The notes beneath the pieces were generated by a model that had not been told where the DNA came from, made no database searches, and was given only the letters and a program-made list of their open reading frames with translations. This document shows positions 1-9,745 of a DNA stretch of 64,000 nt, in pieces (position 1 is the first letter of the stretch; each line of letters starts with the position of its first letter). A program made the translations under genes and the position numbers. This stretch comes from Taudactylus pleione (taxonomy: Eukaryota > Chordata > Amphibia > Anura > Myobatrachidae), in contig JAUIMM010001599.1 in the NCBI GenBank assembly GCA_031769625.1, positions 372,001-436,000 of the forward strand, written 5' to 3'.

Positions 1-312
1 AGCTGAAAATGATCAAGGGCCTATTATGAGAAGCAGAGGAGGTGTGACCAGTGCTGTGTGGGTGTGGCCAGAGCCATATGGTAGTGTACACACCCTACAC
101 TATCTGCTCCAATGTCTCCCTAAATATGTAAAAGAAAAAAAAAGCTTAATTTTGTGAGGTAACTAGATATACAATTTTACTACTTATGATTTATGGCTGA
201 CCTTGTGGACAGCAGATGGCCAGTCAACATCATACTGTCATGATGATGGGCCTATTTGTATGTGGAGGCCTGGAACTGGAGCTCCATCCACCCCATTGTT
301 AATCTGGCCCTG
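1..312. other. Unassigned left-edge sequence
   Basis: No convincing coding frame or repeat family was recognised here. It borders the truncated start of a hAT 3' end, so the hAT fragment was cut or joined at about 313. Confidence 0.4.
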
Positions 313-989
313 AAGAGGGAGAGGAATCAGTGGATGAGGAGGATGAGGACGACATCTTGCCTCCGTAGAGCCAGTTTGGGCAGGGACAAATTAATTGCCA
401 GCTTAGTTTGTGGGTGCCCAAACGAACCAATAATTTCAGCCACAGTCATGTGGCAGACCCTGGCGCTGAAATGATTGGTTTGATAAAGTGTGCATGTCCT
501 GTTTATACAACATAAGGGTGGGTGGTAGGGCCCAAGGACAATTCCATCTTGCACCTTTTTTTCTTCTTTGCGTTATTTATGTACTGTTTGGGGACTAGAT
601 TTTCAAACTGCCATCCTGTCTTCCACTGCAGTGTCACTCCTAGATGGGCCACGTGTTTTTGCCGCCCACTTGTTTTGCTTAGCATAGTCATCCAGCTACC
701 TCGGTACAACCTTTTGGCCTAAAAACAATATCGTGAGGTGTTCAGAAATGAGTGGAAATTAATGTTATTGAGGTTAATAATAGCATAGGAACAGAAAAAC
801 CCCTAAATTCTGTGATTTTAGCTGTTTTTATGCTTTTTTCCAAAAAAATACAGATCCAAAACACAAAACCCAGAAGCCAAAACACGGAAGGATGGTTTTG
901 GCAAAACCAATCCAGATCCAAAACACAAAGAAAGATTGAGATCCAAAATCAAAACACAAAACACGAAAAATGGCCAGTGCACTCCCCTA
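313..989 (+). mobile_element. hAT transposon copy 1, 3'-terminal fragment
   Basis: This stretch matches, in order, the last part of the hAT copies at 24340-25020 (+) and 43257-43880 (-). It holds the acidic Glu/Asp-rich tail of the transposase ending in ...ILPP-stop near 367, the conserved 3' UTR, and a run of AACACAAAA-type short repeats before the terminus. It ends in GTGCACTCCCCTA, the right terminal inverted repeat of the family. The left side is truncated, no matching 8-bp target duplication can be found, and no transposase domain remains. Confidence 0.85.
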
Positions 990-2282
990 GTTTACAAATA
1001 AATAAAGCTGACCTTCCTTTCCCCTTATACAAGTCTCTGTGTCGTTATTTCTTTATGATTATGGTTGATGGTTTAATCTGCACTGTTAGGAGGGAACACT
1101 CATCAGGCGATGGGGAGTTTAATGCTGTAATTTTTGAGACTCTGCATGTGTTCAGTGCAAAAAATGCAATATGGAGTTATTTCACACACAAATAAGTAGC
1201 TAGGACATGCAACAGGCCATTTTAAATTTCCGCTTGGTTATTTTGCAGGTGCTCCTGCGTTGTATCTCAGAGTCCAACAGTCATGGCAGCATCACCATGG
1301 TGAAGAGAAACCTAGATCCTAGATGTTGCTGGAAGCCGGGACAGATAAGGTCAGTACACGATGGCAAGTAAGAATAATTTTCCTTCACAATCCTTTAAAC
1401 TGGTGCTTGAATAATAAATCAAGCTTTGCAAGTCCAATGGAAAATGTGAAGGTTGCAAAAGGTGACCATTAATATAAAGTACAATCTCCTAATAGTCAAC
1501 ACTACCCCTTTTATTCATTTACACTTTTCTGTTCATCTCCTAAAATATTAATCAGTTTACCATTACTCATATGTGAAATTCATAGTAAGAGTGAGAGGAA
1601 ATTAAATATGTCTCTCCCTGGAACCAGGATCAAACACGTCTGCTACTATAACCATGGCACTGTACCATGTTTCAATTAGTAGTGCACCTAGAAATGTCCT
1701 TTTCATAGAAGTGCAGAATAAATATGTGCACCCTCTTACAAAGCAGGGAATTCACTAAATGTACCCTTTCCTCATACCATGATTTCATCTGACATAATCG
1801 TTTCTCTCAAGTGGGTACAAAAGTCGGCACACTCATGATCTACTCTACTCCTCTCAGTGGATGGTACAAACTGTTGCACACCAGCCAAGGATGCTCTCTT
1901 TCACACGCTTACCTGTAAATCACACTAAAATGTATTTGCACTTTTACATCGTAAATTAATCTGAATGTCTCTTTTTCTTTGCTATATTTGTATTGTAACT
2001 TCATAATTTTACAGGGGTTCCACGTTAATTATATAAACTAATTTTATAAAATGTTAATATGATACCATACAGTACCTCCCAACTTTTAATGCTGGGTAAG
2101 TGTTCTTACACTGCTATGTGGAAAAATGAGGCGTGACCACTTGTCACAGAGACATAGTCACGCATTTCAATGTGCTGGACCATCTTCAGTCCCCCTGAAA
2201 ACACAATTTGCATGCCAAACATACCATGGCAACTACTGGCCAAATAGAGACAAAGCTGTCCCAATAGGAAATAAAAGACAGA
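990..2282. other. Intergenic sequence, no recognised feature
   Basis: AT-rich sequence of about 1.3 kb. The short open frames have no recognisable domain, no periodicity and no splice-like organisation that I can support. I see no repeat shared with the rest of the window. Confidence 0.4.
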
Positions 2283-2838
2283 GGGCCTGATGCAGCACAG
2301 ATCGCAATTTCGATCGCAGCTGCGTAATCGCACATAAAGCAAATGCGAAAGTATGCTAATCTGTAATACCTCGCAGTCCTGCGTATACATCGGTAACATC
2401 AAAGCACATCGGCCCCTCACACACAAATACAGCAGCTCTGACCTGTCGCAGAAATTTCAAGTCTCTGTGCACGCAGTGAGTACTCACTTTTTCGCTTATT
2501 ATATAGGTATTATTATAACTGGAAACATTGGTGCACTGCCGTCCTGTTACGATGCTGCAGTTGGTGAGGTACCTTATTAGTAATGGGATCCTGTGCGCAG
2601 TTCCTTGGCAGCTCTATACATTGCGGCTGGCAGAGTCAGAGTCAAGTGTGGTTTGGAGTGACAGCAGTGAGAGGATGGTCCTCCCTGTCCACACAGAGTG
2701 CGTCTGCCAGGGTCCCGGACAGGAGGAGACAGTCGGATGCCTCCAGAGTCAGACAGGACCACAGGGGGACAAGGAAAATACCTGGTGTTTTGTAGGTCAG
2801 GTTCCAGACCATGCACTCAAATAATACATTGTTACTCT
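2283..2838. repeat. MITE left-end fragment plus unassigned flank
   Basis: Begins with GGGCCTGATGCAG, a variant of the GGGCCTGATTCAG terminus used by several elements in this window, followed by CpG-containing sequence typical of that family (GATCGCAATTTCGATCGCAG). No matching right terminus is present, so it is a fragment. The rest to 2838 is moderately GC-rich and unassigned. Confidence 0.45.
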
Positions 2839-2854
2839 ACTAGATGGTCATTCA
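2839..2854. repeat. Left copy of 16-bp target duplication
   Basis: ACTAGATGGTCATTCA, repeated exactly at 4942-4957. The pair brackets the composite insertion 2855-4941. Confidence 0.8.
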
Positions 2855-3107
2855 TAAAAAATATAGGAATATATGTATATATGTTGACGCTTAGCGCTAT
2901 CAGGGTTAACATGGAGATTGAGTGCAGCTGCCAATGGGTAAGGAAGTGCTGTTTCTTCAAAACATTTGTAAAAGAAAAAATTAATTGGCTGCATGCTCTA
3001 AATCACTTGAAGTCCCACAGAAAAGCAAAAATGTACATTTTATTAAAAATCAGACAGTAATAAATGTAGAATATGATCCACTAATTAGCATTCACCTTTC
3101 ACACACA

Positions 3108-3706
3108 GGGCCTGATTCAGAGCCGGACGCTATTTGCGAATGGTCGTTCAGAAAAAGGGGCCGGATATTTAAATAGAACGCTTGCTCTTTGCGGTCTGTT
3201 GACGCCTCTATGTCTGAACGAGCGAACGAAACAGGTGCTCGCTATTTTGTAAAAAACGCCCCCTGGCCGCTCGCATCCTACGTCATCTCCGCTATTTATT
3301 TGATTAATCGAGTACATCGAAAGGCGTATGAACTGCTCGCAGTGCTTGTGGTTGGATTTTCCTACCGCAATCATGCGAACAGTTCAGGCTAAGAAACAAC
3401 CAAGTGACGTGGTCGATGACGCTGCTTTGTTAATTATGCACACCCTTAAAACGCCCGTTTTGACCTTTTGGCATGCCTGCGTTCGGATCTCCACTCCCCG
3501 TTTTCAAGCACCTTCCCCTGTTACCACCCACAAACGCCTCCTCCTGTCACTCAAATTAGCAGGCATTCGCTATTTTGCGAGCACATGAATTTCGACCGCA
3601 CTCACTGGTTCGCACATGCGTATTATGAGCCGTACGCATGCGCAGTTGTGCTAACATCGCTCGGAGCGAACGAGCGGCCGCATACGAGCGGCTCTGAATC
3701 AGGCCC
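3108..3706. mobile_element. MITE, GGGCCTGATTCAG family, 599 bp
   Basis: Starts GGGCCTGATTCAGAGCCG and ends with the inverse CGGCTCTGAATCAGGCCC. It is flanked by the 3-bp duplication ACA (3105-3107 and 3707-3709). CpG-rich non-coding interior with relatives at 4341, 25136 and 27844. The 3-bp duplication is compatible with a PIF/Harbinger-type origin, but no transposase links it. Confidence 0.85.
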
Positions 3707-3832
3707 ACAATGTATTATAATATAATATAAGGTCTCATTAGATAAACAATAATATATCTCAATGCAATTATAGTGGAAGGTGATTTATAGTAAAAAGCAA
3801 TCCAATAAGCCGCAAAAAAATAGTAACATAGT

Positions 3833-3900
3833 CTCCACCTAAAATACCTTTTGGTATACCGGGGTAGTCATAAAAAAGTATCTGTAGTTTGCGCAGTTAG
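3833..3900 (+). repeat. Left arm of inverted repeat
   Basis: Pairs with 4265-4333 in reverse complement with a few mismatches (shared blocks include CCTTTTGGTATA and AGTATCTGTAGTTTG). With the inner CTTAGGTGTAAG/CTTACACCTAAG pair it would fold the 3.8-4.3 kb segment into one long stem. Confidence 0.8.
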
Positions 3901-4200
3901 TATATTATATATTGTATCAATGTAGTTATTGGAAAAATAAAAAATCACCTTAGGTGTAAGCTATTTACGACCGCAAACTCTCTCTAATTCTCGAAGAACC
4001 CCAGGGGGGTGGTGAGATTTTCTGTTGGCGACTTGGTAGTTTTGTGTGGAGGAACGATGTCCGGTCTAAGTGACCGGCAATAGGCCAAGTTGGTTGTACC
4101 GTGCCCCTCGGTCTACCAAAGGTCGTGAATGGTAATGAAGGCAGTCAGCGCTGTAGAACTCATTATTTTGTTGGCTGATAGTATCCCAACTCATATGCTC

Positions 4201-4232
4201 CTGACGAAGTTGTCTATATACACAGAAATGCG
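4201..4232 (+). ncRNA. TGANGAAG...GAAATGC motif, occurrence 1
   Basis: CTGACGAAG, a short AT-rich loop with a weak TGT/ACA stem, then GAAATGCG. The same arrangement occurs in the Penelope pseudo-LTRs (34036, 40611) and at 11589 and 30274. It resembles the CUGANGA...GAAA core of hammerhead ribozymes with one extra A. Hammerhead motifs are known in Penelope-like elements; catalytic function here is unproven. Confidence 0.35.
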
Positions 4233-4264
4233 TTGAGCCAACAACAGTACTATATCTTACACCT

Positions 4265-4333
4265 AAGGCAACTGTGCAAACTACAGATACTTTCTTTTGA
4301 CTACCCCATTATACCAAAAGGTCTTTTAGGTGA
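4265..4333 (-). repeat. Right arm of inverted repeat
   Basis: Reverse-complement partner of 3833-3900 within the 2855-4941 insertion. Confidence 0.8.
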
Positions 4334-4340
4334 AGAATAT

Positions 4341-4921
4341 GGGCCTGATTCAGACCCGGACGCTAAGCCACGAACGCTCGCTATGGGCGATTGTCGCCAG
4401 TCTGTGCATGTGTTTGCGTCAAAATACACATGCGCGAACCAGTAACTGTGTCCGGGAATCATGCGCTCATAGTACACAGACTGGATGCTACTTTGAGTGA
4501 CAGATAGTGCCGTTTGTGGGTGGTAACAGGGGAAGGTGGTGCAAACGCAGGCGTGTCTGGGCGTCAAAACGAAGTTTAATGGGCGTCCATAATTAGCATG
4601 AAGGTGTCATTGTATACGTCACTTGGTTGAATTTCAGCCTGCAGTGATCGCAGTGCTTGCGGCGGGGTAGGGTCTACCTCAAGCACTGCGTGCAGCTCCG
4701 GTGGCTCTCGATGTTACTGATTAATCATACACTTCCTGGAGATGAAGTGTGCTATTAAAGAATAGTGGGCGTCATTACATCGGCATGCACTCACTCTGCC
4801 GTCGCTCTCTAAAACATAGAGGATTGTCCTTCAGCCAGACAGTGCGATCGCAGAATTTGCATACCCAGCCCCTGACAGCAGCGAGAGAGCGCAGCTTAGT
4901 GTCTGGGCCTGAATCGACCCC
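4341..4921. mobile_element. MITE, GGGCCTGATTCAG family, 581 bp
   Basis: Left terminus GGGCCTGATTCAGACCCG. The right terminus is a diverged inverse (CCTGAATCGACCCC). TAT is duplicated at 4338-4340 and 4922-4924. The interior shares blocks with the copy at 27844 and, reversed, 3108: a GTTTGTGGGTGGTAACAGG block and a CGCAGTGCTTGCGG block. Non-coding. Confidence 0.8.
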
Positions 4922-4941
4922 TATTTACCTATTTTTTTGTG

Positions 4942-4957
4942 ACTAGATGGTCATTCA
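4942..4957. repeat. Right copy of 16-bp target duplication
   Basis: Exact repeat of 2839-2854. Confidence 0.8.
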
Positions 4958-5823
4958 CTTGGCAGAGCAGGACCACGTACTAGTGGCTAGCCTACATTCC
5001 CCTGGTAAGGCCTTCGTGTCCCAATCCAATACTGGATGCCTCAAAGGGAGACTGGAGCAGCAGGCGCCATGGCTACGGATGCTGACAGTGAGCGGCAGAG
5101 GATCAGGCCTGTCCTGTGGGAGGAAAATGCCTGGAATTACAGTAACTCTTCAATAACCCTATCTGGCATCGAGCGCCTCACATACCTCATGTATACTATA
5201 TATCATCACATTAGGATATACCATATACCCACAAAAGACTGCTCTTCAGCCCAGCCAGCACCAGGTAAAATTGGAGCAGTTCAGAACGCACTAATGTTAA
5301 AAGGACAGTAATATAATCATGAGTACTGACAGTGTGAGGCACATCTAACACCAGTTTGGCTAAAGAAGGAGCAAATAATATGCAAAAGCAGCACTAGAAG
5401 TTTTCCCTGTAGTCCAATAATAAAAGAAACATTTTTCTTCTTACATACTATTCTGTGTAGTAAAAGACACTTAGGTATTTAGGCTAGTAGGTAGGTAGGA
5501 ATTAAAGTATATAGACCCAGAGCATTAAATAAATATCCACTAACTCAATAGAAAATGGATTTGCATCATATAGCAATAGACAGTTATGTTGTTTTTGATG
5601 AAAATATACCACTACAGAAAGTACTTACAGAACTATGGTCCATTAATAATCACCATATGATATCCAAAGACAATACTACAGTTTTTAAACTGTTCAAGAT
5701 GTTCATTTTACAGAAAGTTATATGAATGATATATTATCTATGAACTGTTTATCTAGATGAGAAATCGGACTGATAAAGTGTTGATGTTATATATTTATAC
5801 ATATATACAAATATGGTGGTGAA
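4958..5823. other. Unassigned sequence
   Basis: Continuation of the sequence interrupted at 2838. The first 200 bp are GC-richer, the rest is AT-rich. No coding domain, repeat or regulatory element was recognised. Confidence 0.4.
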
Positions 5824-5826
5824 TCT

Positions 5827-6361
5827 GGGCCTGATTCAGACCCGCTCACGAACGGGTCGATGGTGGCCCAGTGCGCATGCGCACGACGGAGCCGGCTCCG
5901 TCGTGCGCATGCGCGAGACCCAGATAGCGACGGGCAAACCGTCACTCCGGGTCTCATACCAAAGGGGGCGTGCTGTCGATGTTGAGTGACAGCACGCCCC
6001 CTTTGGTGGGCGGGCCATAGGCGTGGCTGCCCAGATGAAGGCGTTCCCATGGGAACGCCTACCGTCTGGGGCCGGCCCCACTGACATCACAAGTGATGTC
6101 AGTGTGAGAGCTTTCGGCTCTGTTAGAGCCGAAAGCTCTCTGGGGCTTGCGGCAGACGAGACCCTACCACACTGGTCTCGTTGCAAGCCCGATGGTCACG
6201 ATTGTCTTGACCATCGCGACTATCTTCCTGGCCGCTCGCTATAGCTGTGGGTGGCTATCCACAGCTATGCGAGCGGCCGGGAGGCAGCTCTAAAAAACAA
6301 GAAGGCCGGCCCTGATTCAGAGCGAGCGCTCTGTCAGAGCGTCAGGCTCTGAATCAGGGCC
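5827..6361 (+). mobile_element. Serial-hairpin element A, 535 bp
   Basis: A GC-rich element with GGGCCTGATTCAGA / TCTGAATCAGGGCC termini and a TCT duplication at 5824-5826 and 6362-6364. Almost its whole length is a chain of consecutive independent hairpins. Arms: 5839-5844/5853-5858; perfect palindrome 5873-5914; 5915-5921/5949-5955 enclosing 5929-5933/5939-5943; 5958-5977/5988-6007 (20 bp perfect); palindrome 6039-6060; 6079-6090/6093-6104; 6106-6120/6126-6140; 6143-6150/6183-6190 enclosing 6156-6163/6174-6181; 6191-6198/6208-6215; 6230-6250/6259-6278; 6308-6323/6346-6361. No coding potential. A second copy lies inverted at 10968-11514. Confidence 0.85.
5873..5914. repeat. Perfect 42-bp palindrome
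   Basis: Every base pairs symmetrically about 5893/5894 (centre GCCGGC). The arms contain GCGCATGCGC and GACGGAG. It is the strongest single hairpin of the serial-hairpin element and has a reduced counterpart near 11410-11450. Confidence 0.9.
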
Positions 6362-6810
6362 TCTGTCTGTAAAGGAGTTTGGTAGGGGTGGAAGTTTTAT
6401 GGTAAAACACAGGGTAGGAGTAGTAGTGTAAGACAAATTATAGGAAATTACAATTGAGTGAAGGGAGGATCCAGGACACCAAGAGGTAAATTTGTTATCA
6501 CTGGTTAGGTAGGCTTAGGAGTTGTAATTCTATGAGGTAGTGGTTTCTTATCCTTACAAGCATAGGGCTCTATTTACTACAATAATGCATTAGTAATGCA
6601 GATTGTAGTGTGAAAAAACTTACTCGCAAGCTCTGTCCCTTTGAATCTCCTCCGCACACTAGTCACGGTATTTTCTCAAAAAAATACAGTGACCAGTGCC
6701 CCACGCATGCGCCGACCAGCCGCCGCTGCTTCCCCCCCACCGGCGTTAAGCCCCACCCCCCCGTGATCGCTGTGGCACACAGTGTAGGATTCCCAGTAGA
6801 TCTGCTTAAA
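6362..6810. other. Unassigned, possible MITE scrap
   Basis: 6365-6560 shows nothing recognisable. GGGCTCTATTTACTAC near 6567 resembles the GGGGTATATTTACTAAA terminus of other short elements here, followed by C-rich sequence to 6800. No right end is identifiable. Confidence 0.35.
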
Positions 6811-8265
6811 GTAACCCTAACCACTGCCTAATTCTAACCCTACCCTAACTACAGCCTATCCGGAACCGCAGCCTAACAGCCTAATCCTAATCCTACCCTA
6901 ACTACAGCCTTACCCAACCACAGCCTAATCCTAACCCTTACCCTTACCCAGGGCCGTAGCTAGGGTAGTGCGGCCGGTGCCATGGCACAGGGCACCACAG
7001 ATCAGGGGGCGCTGTTTGGGCCTGTCAAATGTCTGTTTATTATCATTCTCACTTGTAGCTTCCTCTTATATCATCCCCAGCATCTCCTGGCCTCCTCTAT
7101 CTCTTCCCTGGCCCTTCCCCATGAGGCCATTCCCCTTTTTTGGGTGCATTATGTCCCTTTGAAAAATGAGGTGGGCGCCAATGCTCTTTCTGGCACAGGG
7201 CACTAAAAAGTCTAGTTACGGCTATGCCCTAACCCTACCCTAATTACAGCCTAACCCTAACCACATCTTTACCCTAACCACAGTTTAATCCTAATACTAC
7301 CCTAACTGCAGCCTAACCCTAACCGAAGCCTAATCCTAATCCTACCCTAACTACAGTTAATCCCTAACCGCAGCCTAACCGTAACCGCAGCCTAAACCTA
7401 CCCTTACTACAGCGTTACCCAAACGCAGCCTATTCCTAACCCTTACCCTTTCCCTACCCTGATTACAGCCTAACCCTAACCACATCCTTAGCCTAACCAC
7501 ATCTTAATCCTAATACTACCCTAACTACAGTCTAACCCTAACCACAGCCTAATCCTACCCTATCTACAAATTAACCGTAACTGCAACCCAACCCTAAACC
7601 TACCCTAACTACAGCCTACACCTAACCACAGCCTAACCCTAACTACAGCGTAACGCTAAACACATCCTTACCCTAACCACAGCTTAATCCTAATACTACC
7701 CTAACTACAAGTTAACCCTAACCGCAACCCAACCCTAAACCTACCCTAACCACAGCCTACACCTAACCACAGCCTAACTCTAACTACAGCGTAACCCTAA
7801 CCACAGTCTAATCCTAACCCTACCCTAACTACAGCCTAACGGTAGCTGCAGTCTAACCCTAAAAGTAGCCTAATCCTAATACTACCCTTACTACAGCCTA
7901 ACCCTTATCCTAACCCTACCCTGATAACAGCCTAAACCTAACCACATCCTTACCCTAACCACAGCCTAATCCTAATCTAAATACAAGTTTACCCTAACTG
8001 CAGCCCAACCCTAAACCTACCCTAACTACAACCTGCACCTAACCACAGCCTAATCCTAACCCTACCCTAACTACAGCCTAACCCTAGCTGCATCGTAACC
8101 CTAACAGTAGCCTAATCCTAATACTACCTTAACTACAGCCTAACCCTAACTGCAGTCTAATCATAACCGCACCCTAATCCTAAACCTACCCTAACTGCAG
8201 TCTAGCTCTAACCTTAGCCTAATCCTAATTCTATCCTAACTGCAGCCCAATCCTAACTCTAAAAT
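6811..8265. repeat. Degenerate telomere-like CCCTAA minisatellite
   Basis: About 1.2 kb of tandem sequence (excluding the insert 6951-7228). It is built from CCTAACCC, CCTAATCC and ACTACAGCC blocks that alternate into an irregular unit of roughly 40-50 bp. The other strand reads TTAGGG-like. It is not a pure (TTAGGG)n array because a CAG-containing spacer recurs in every unit. A smaller related patch lies at 9245-9400. Confidence 0.85.
6951..7228. mobile_element. Short inverted-repeat element inside telomere-like array
   Basis: Interrupts the CCCTAA array. The left end AGGGCCGTAGCTAGGG and right end CTAGTTACGGCTATGCCCT are imperfect inverse repeats; the interior is a unique GC- then pyrimidine-rich sequence. 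The target duplication cannot be fixed because the target itself is CCCTAA-like. Superfamily uncertain. Confidence 0.6.
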
Positions 8266-8420
8266 GATGTGTCAACATTGACATTTACAACAACAACATT
8301 ATGTTAATGTTGACATTGTAAATGTTGACATGTTGAATGTCAACATTATGAGCATTTATGGTGTCAATATTCTAAATGTCAGCATGATGATGCCGTAATC
8401 TCCAGTGCTCCTCATTTCTA
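8266..8420. repeat. TGTCAACATT/AATGTTGACA palindromic cluster
   Basis: Multiple copies in both orientations of the 10-mer AATGTTGACA and variants, directly abutting the telomere-like array. It may be the end of a larger element whose interior is the CCCTAA array. A similar arrangement flanks the small CCCTAA patch at 9245-9400. Confidence 0.6.
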
Positions 8421-8599
8421 ATTTATAGGTGCTAAATATTATTAATAAATCATAAGTGTAACATGTACTTTAAGTGACACCTTCATTGTGGAGGACCAGG
8501 ATCAACTGGTACTGTAGCTCTCACCCAGTATGAGGCTGTGTTGGTGTCTGGAAGGCCATGATGATGCTTGGTTTCTCCCTCTTTCAGTGTTCATTTACT

Positions 8600-9165
8600 G
8601 CTGGAGATGAACCTGAGTGGGAATGGGGGATCAGTGGTGCTGCAGATGGAGGGGATTGGTTTGGAGCTGTGGGAAGAGAGAGCAGGAGAGGGGAACCTGT
8701 GTGGGGGAGGTGATGTCGGGGGTGCTGCAAATAGGGGGGGGATTGAGCATTGAGGGGAGTGATAGCAGGAGAGAGGAACCTATTTAGGGGAGGGGGGTTC
8801 AGGGTGCTGCAGATGAGGGGGTTTGGAACTGTGAGGGAAGAGACAGGAGTAGCAGTGAGGGAGAGAGAGCAGGAGAGATGAGCCTATTTAAGGAAAGGGG
8901 GGTTCAGGGTATTGCAGATGAGGGTGTTTGGAGTTGTGAGGGGAGAGACAGGAGTAGCTGTGAGGGGAGAGAAAGCAGAAGAGGGGAACCTATTTGGAGG
9001 AGGGGAGCATGGAGTATTGTGGATGTGTGTGAGGGGGGGAGAGACCAGAGAACCTGTGTAGAGGAGAGGGGGTCAGGTGTGCAGAGGATGGAGGGGAGTT
9101 TTGGAGCTGTAAGGGGAGAGAGCAGGAGTGGTAAATCCACATGGGGAAGGTGTTGGGTATGGAAT
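8600..9165. repeat. G-rich minisatellite, part 1
   Basis: Irregular tandem units of roughly 66-108 bp marked by GGGGAACCT..GTGTGGGG and GGGAGAGAGCAGGAG. Unit markers fall near 8694, 8774, 8880, 8984, 9050 and 9132. Open frames across it are by-products of the purine bias. The array resumes at 9515 after an insertion. Confidence 0.8.
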
Positions 9166-9170
9166 ATCGG

Positions 9171-9512
9171 CGGTCAGGAAGCTGACGGTCAGAATACCGA
9201 CAGTGGCATCCCGACAGTCAGAATCCTGATAGATTTTTGCAACTATTATAACCCTAACCCGTCTTTCCCACAGCCTGACCCTAACCCTCCCCTCCTGCAA
9301 CCTAACCCTAACCCTCTCCCCACTGCCAAACCCTCCCCTCCTGCAGCCTAACCCTAACCTTCCCCAAGTGCCTAACCGCAATCCTAACCCTAATACTCAC
9401 CATCGGGATGTCAGCGGTCAGGATTATGGATCTGGGATCCAGACTGCTATTGGGATTCTGGTGCCAGGATTCTGATCGCCGGCACCCTGACCATCTGGAT
9501 GTTGACTACATC
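9171..9512. mobile_element. Insertion with TCGGGATTCTGAC-type ends and CCCTAA core
   Basis: Splits the minisatellite. Both ends carry short direct and inverted variants of CGGTCAGAAT / ATCCCGACAG; the centre (9245-9400) is CCCTAACCC interspersed with CCCTCCCCTCCTGC. No coding capacity. Exact ends are uncertain. Confidence 0.55.
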
Positions 9513-9514
9513 CT

Positions 9515-9745
9515 GTGGGGGAAGGATGGGGGGGTGCTGTGGATGTGCGGATGGGTGGGGGTTTGGAGTCGTGAAGGGAGAGAGCAGGATCGGGAAACCT
9601 GTGTGGTGGAGAGGGGTCAGGAGGTGCCACGGATGGGGGGGATTTGGAGCAGTGAAGAGAAAGCACAGGAGCGGGGAACCTGTGTGGGGAAGGGGGTGCC
9701 GCAGATGGGGGTCATTTTGAGCTCTGATGGGAGAGACTCTGAGAG
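9515..9745. repeat. G-rich minisatellite, part 2
   Basis: Same unit as 8600-9165, with markers near 9594 and 9675 at 81-bp spacing. Confidence 0.75.

Larger units (their letters stand above)
2855..4941 (+). mobile_element. 2.1 kb composite insertion, Penelope-LTR-like with two nested MITEs
   Basis: A non-coding insertion bounded by identical 16-bp direct repeats. After removing the two nested MITEs (3108-3706 and 4341-4921), about 0.9 kb remains. It is AT-rich and contains a pair of inverted arms of about 65 bp (3833-3900 and 4265-4333). Between them is a CTGACGAAG...GAAATGCG motif like that in the Penelope-like pseudo-LTRs further right. No protein is encoded. The boundaries are directly visible; assignment as a solo or non-autonomous Penelope-like element is inference from the shared motif. 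Confidence 0.6.

Noticed and set aside
5787..6244. GC-rich open frames over the serial-hairpin element
   Set aside because: Both strands are open simply because the sequence is palindromic and GC-rich; frames are not shared with the second copy.
6811..8265. True telomere or chromosome end
   Set aside because: Repeats are degenerate, interrupted by ACTACAGCC spacers and a transposon, and lie inside ordinary transposon-rich sequence on both sides.
8878..9351. 157-codon open frame
   Set aside because: Produced by the purine-biased minisatellite; composition is low complexity and no domain is visible.
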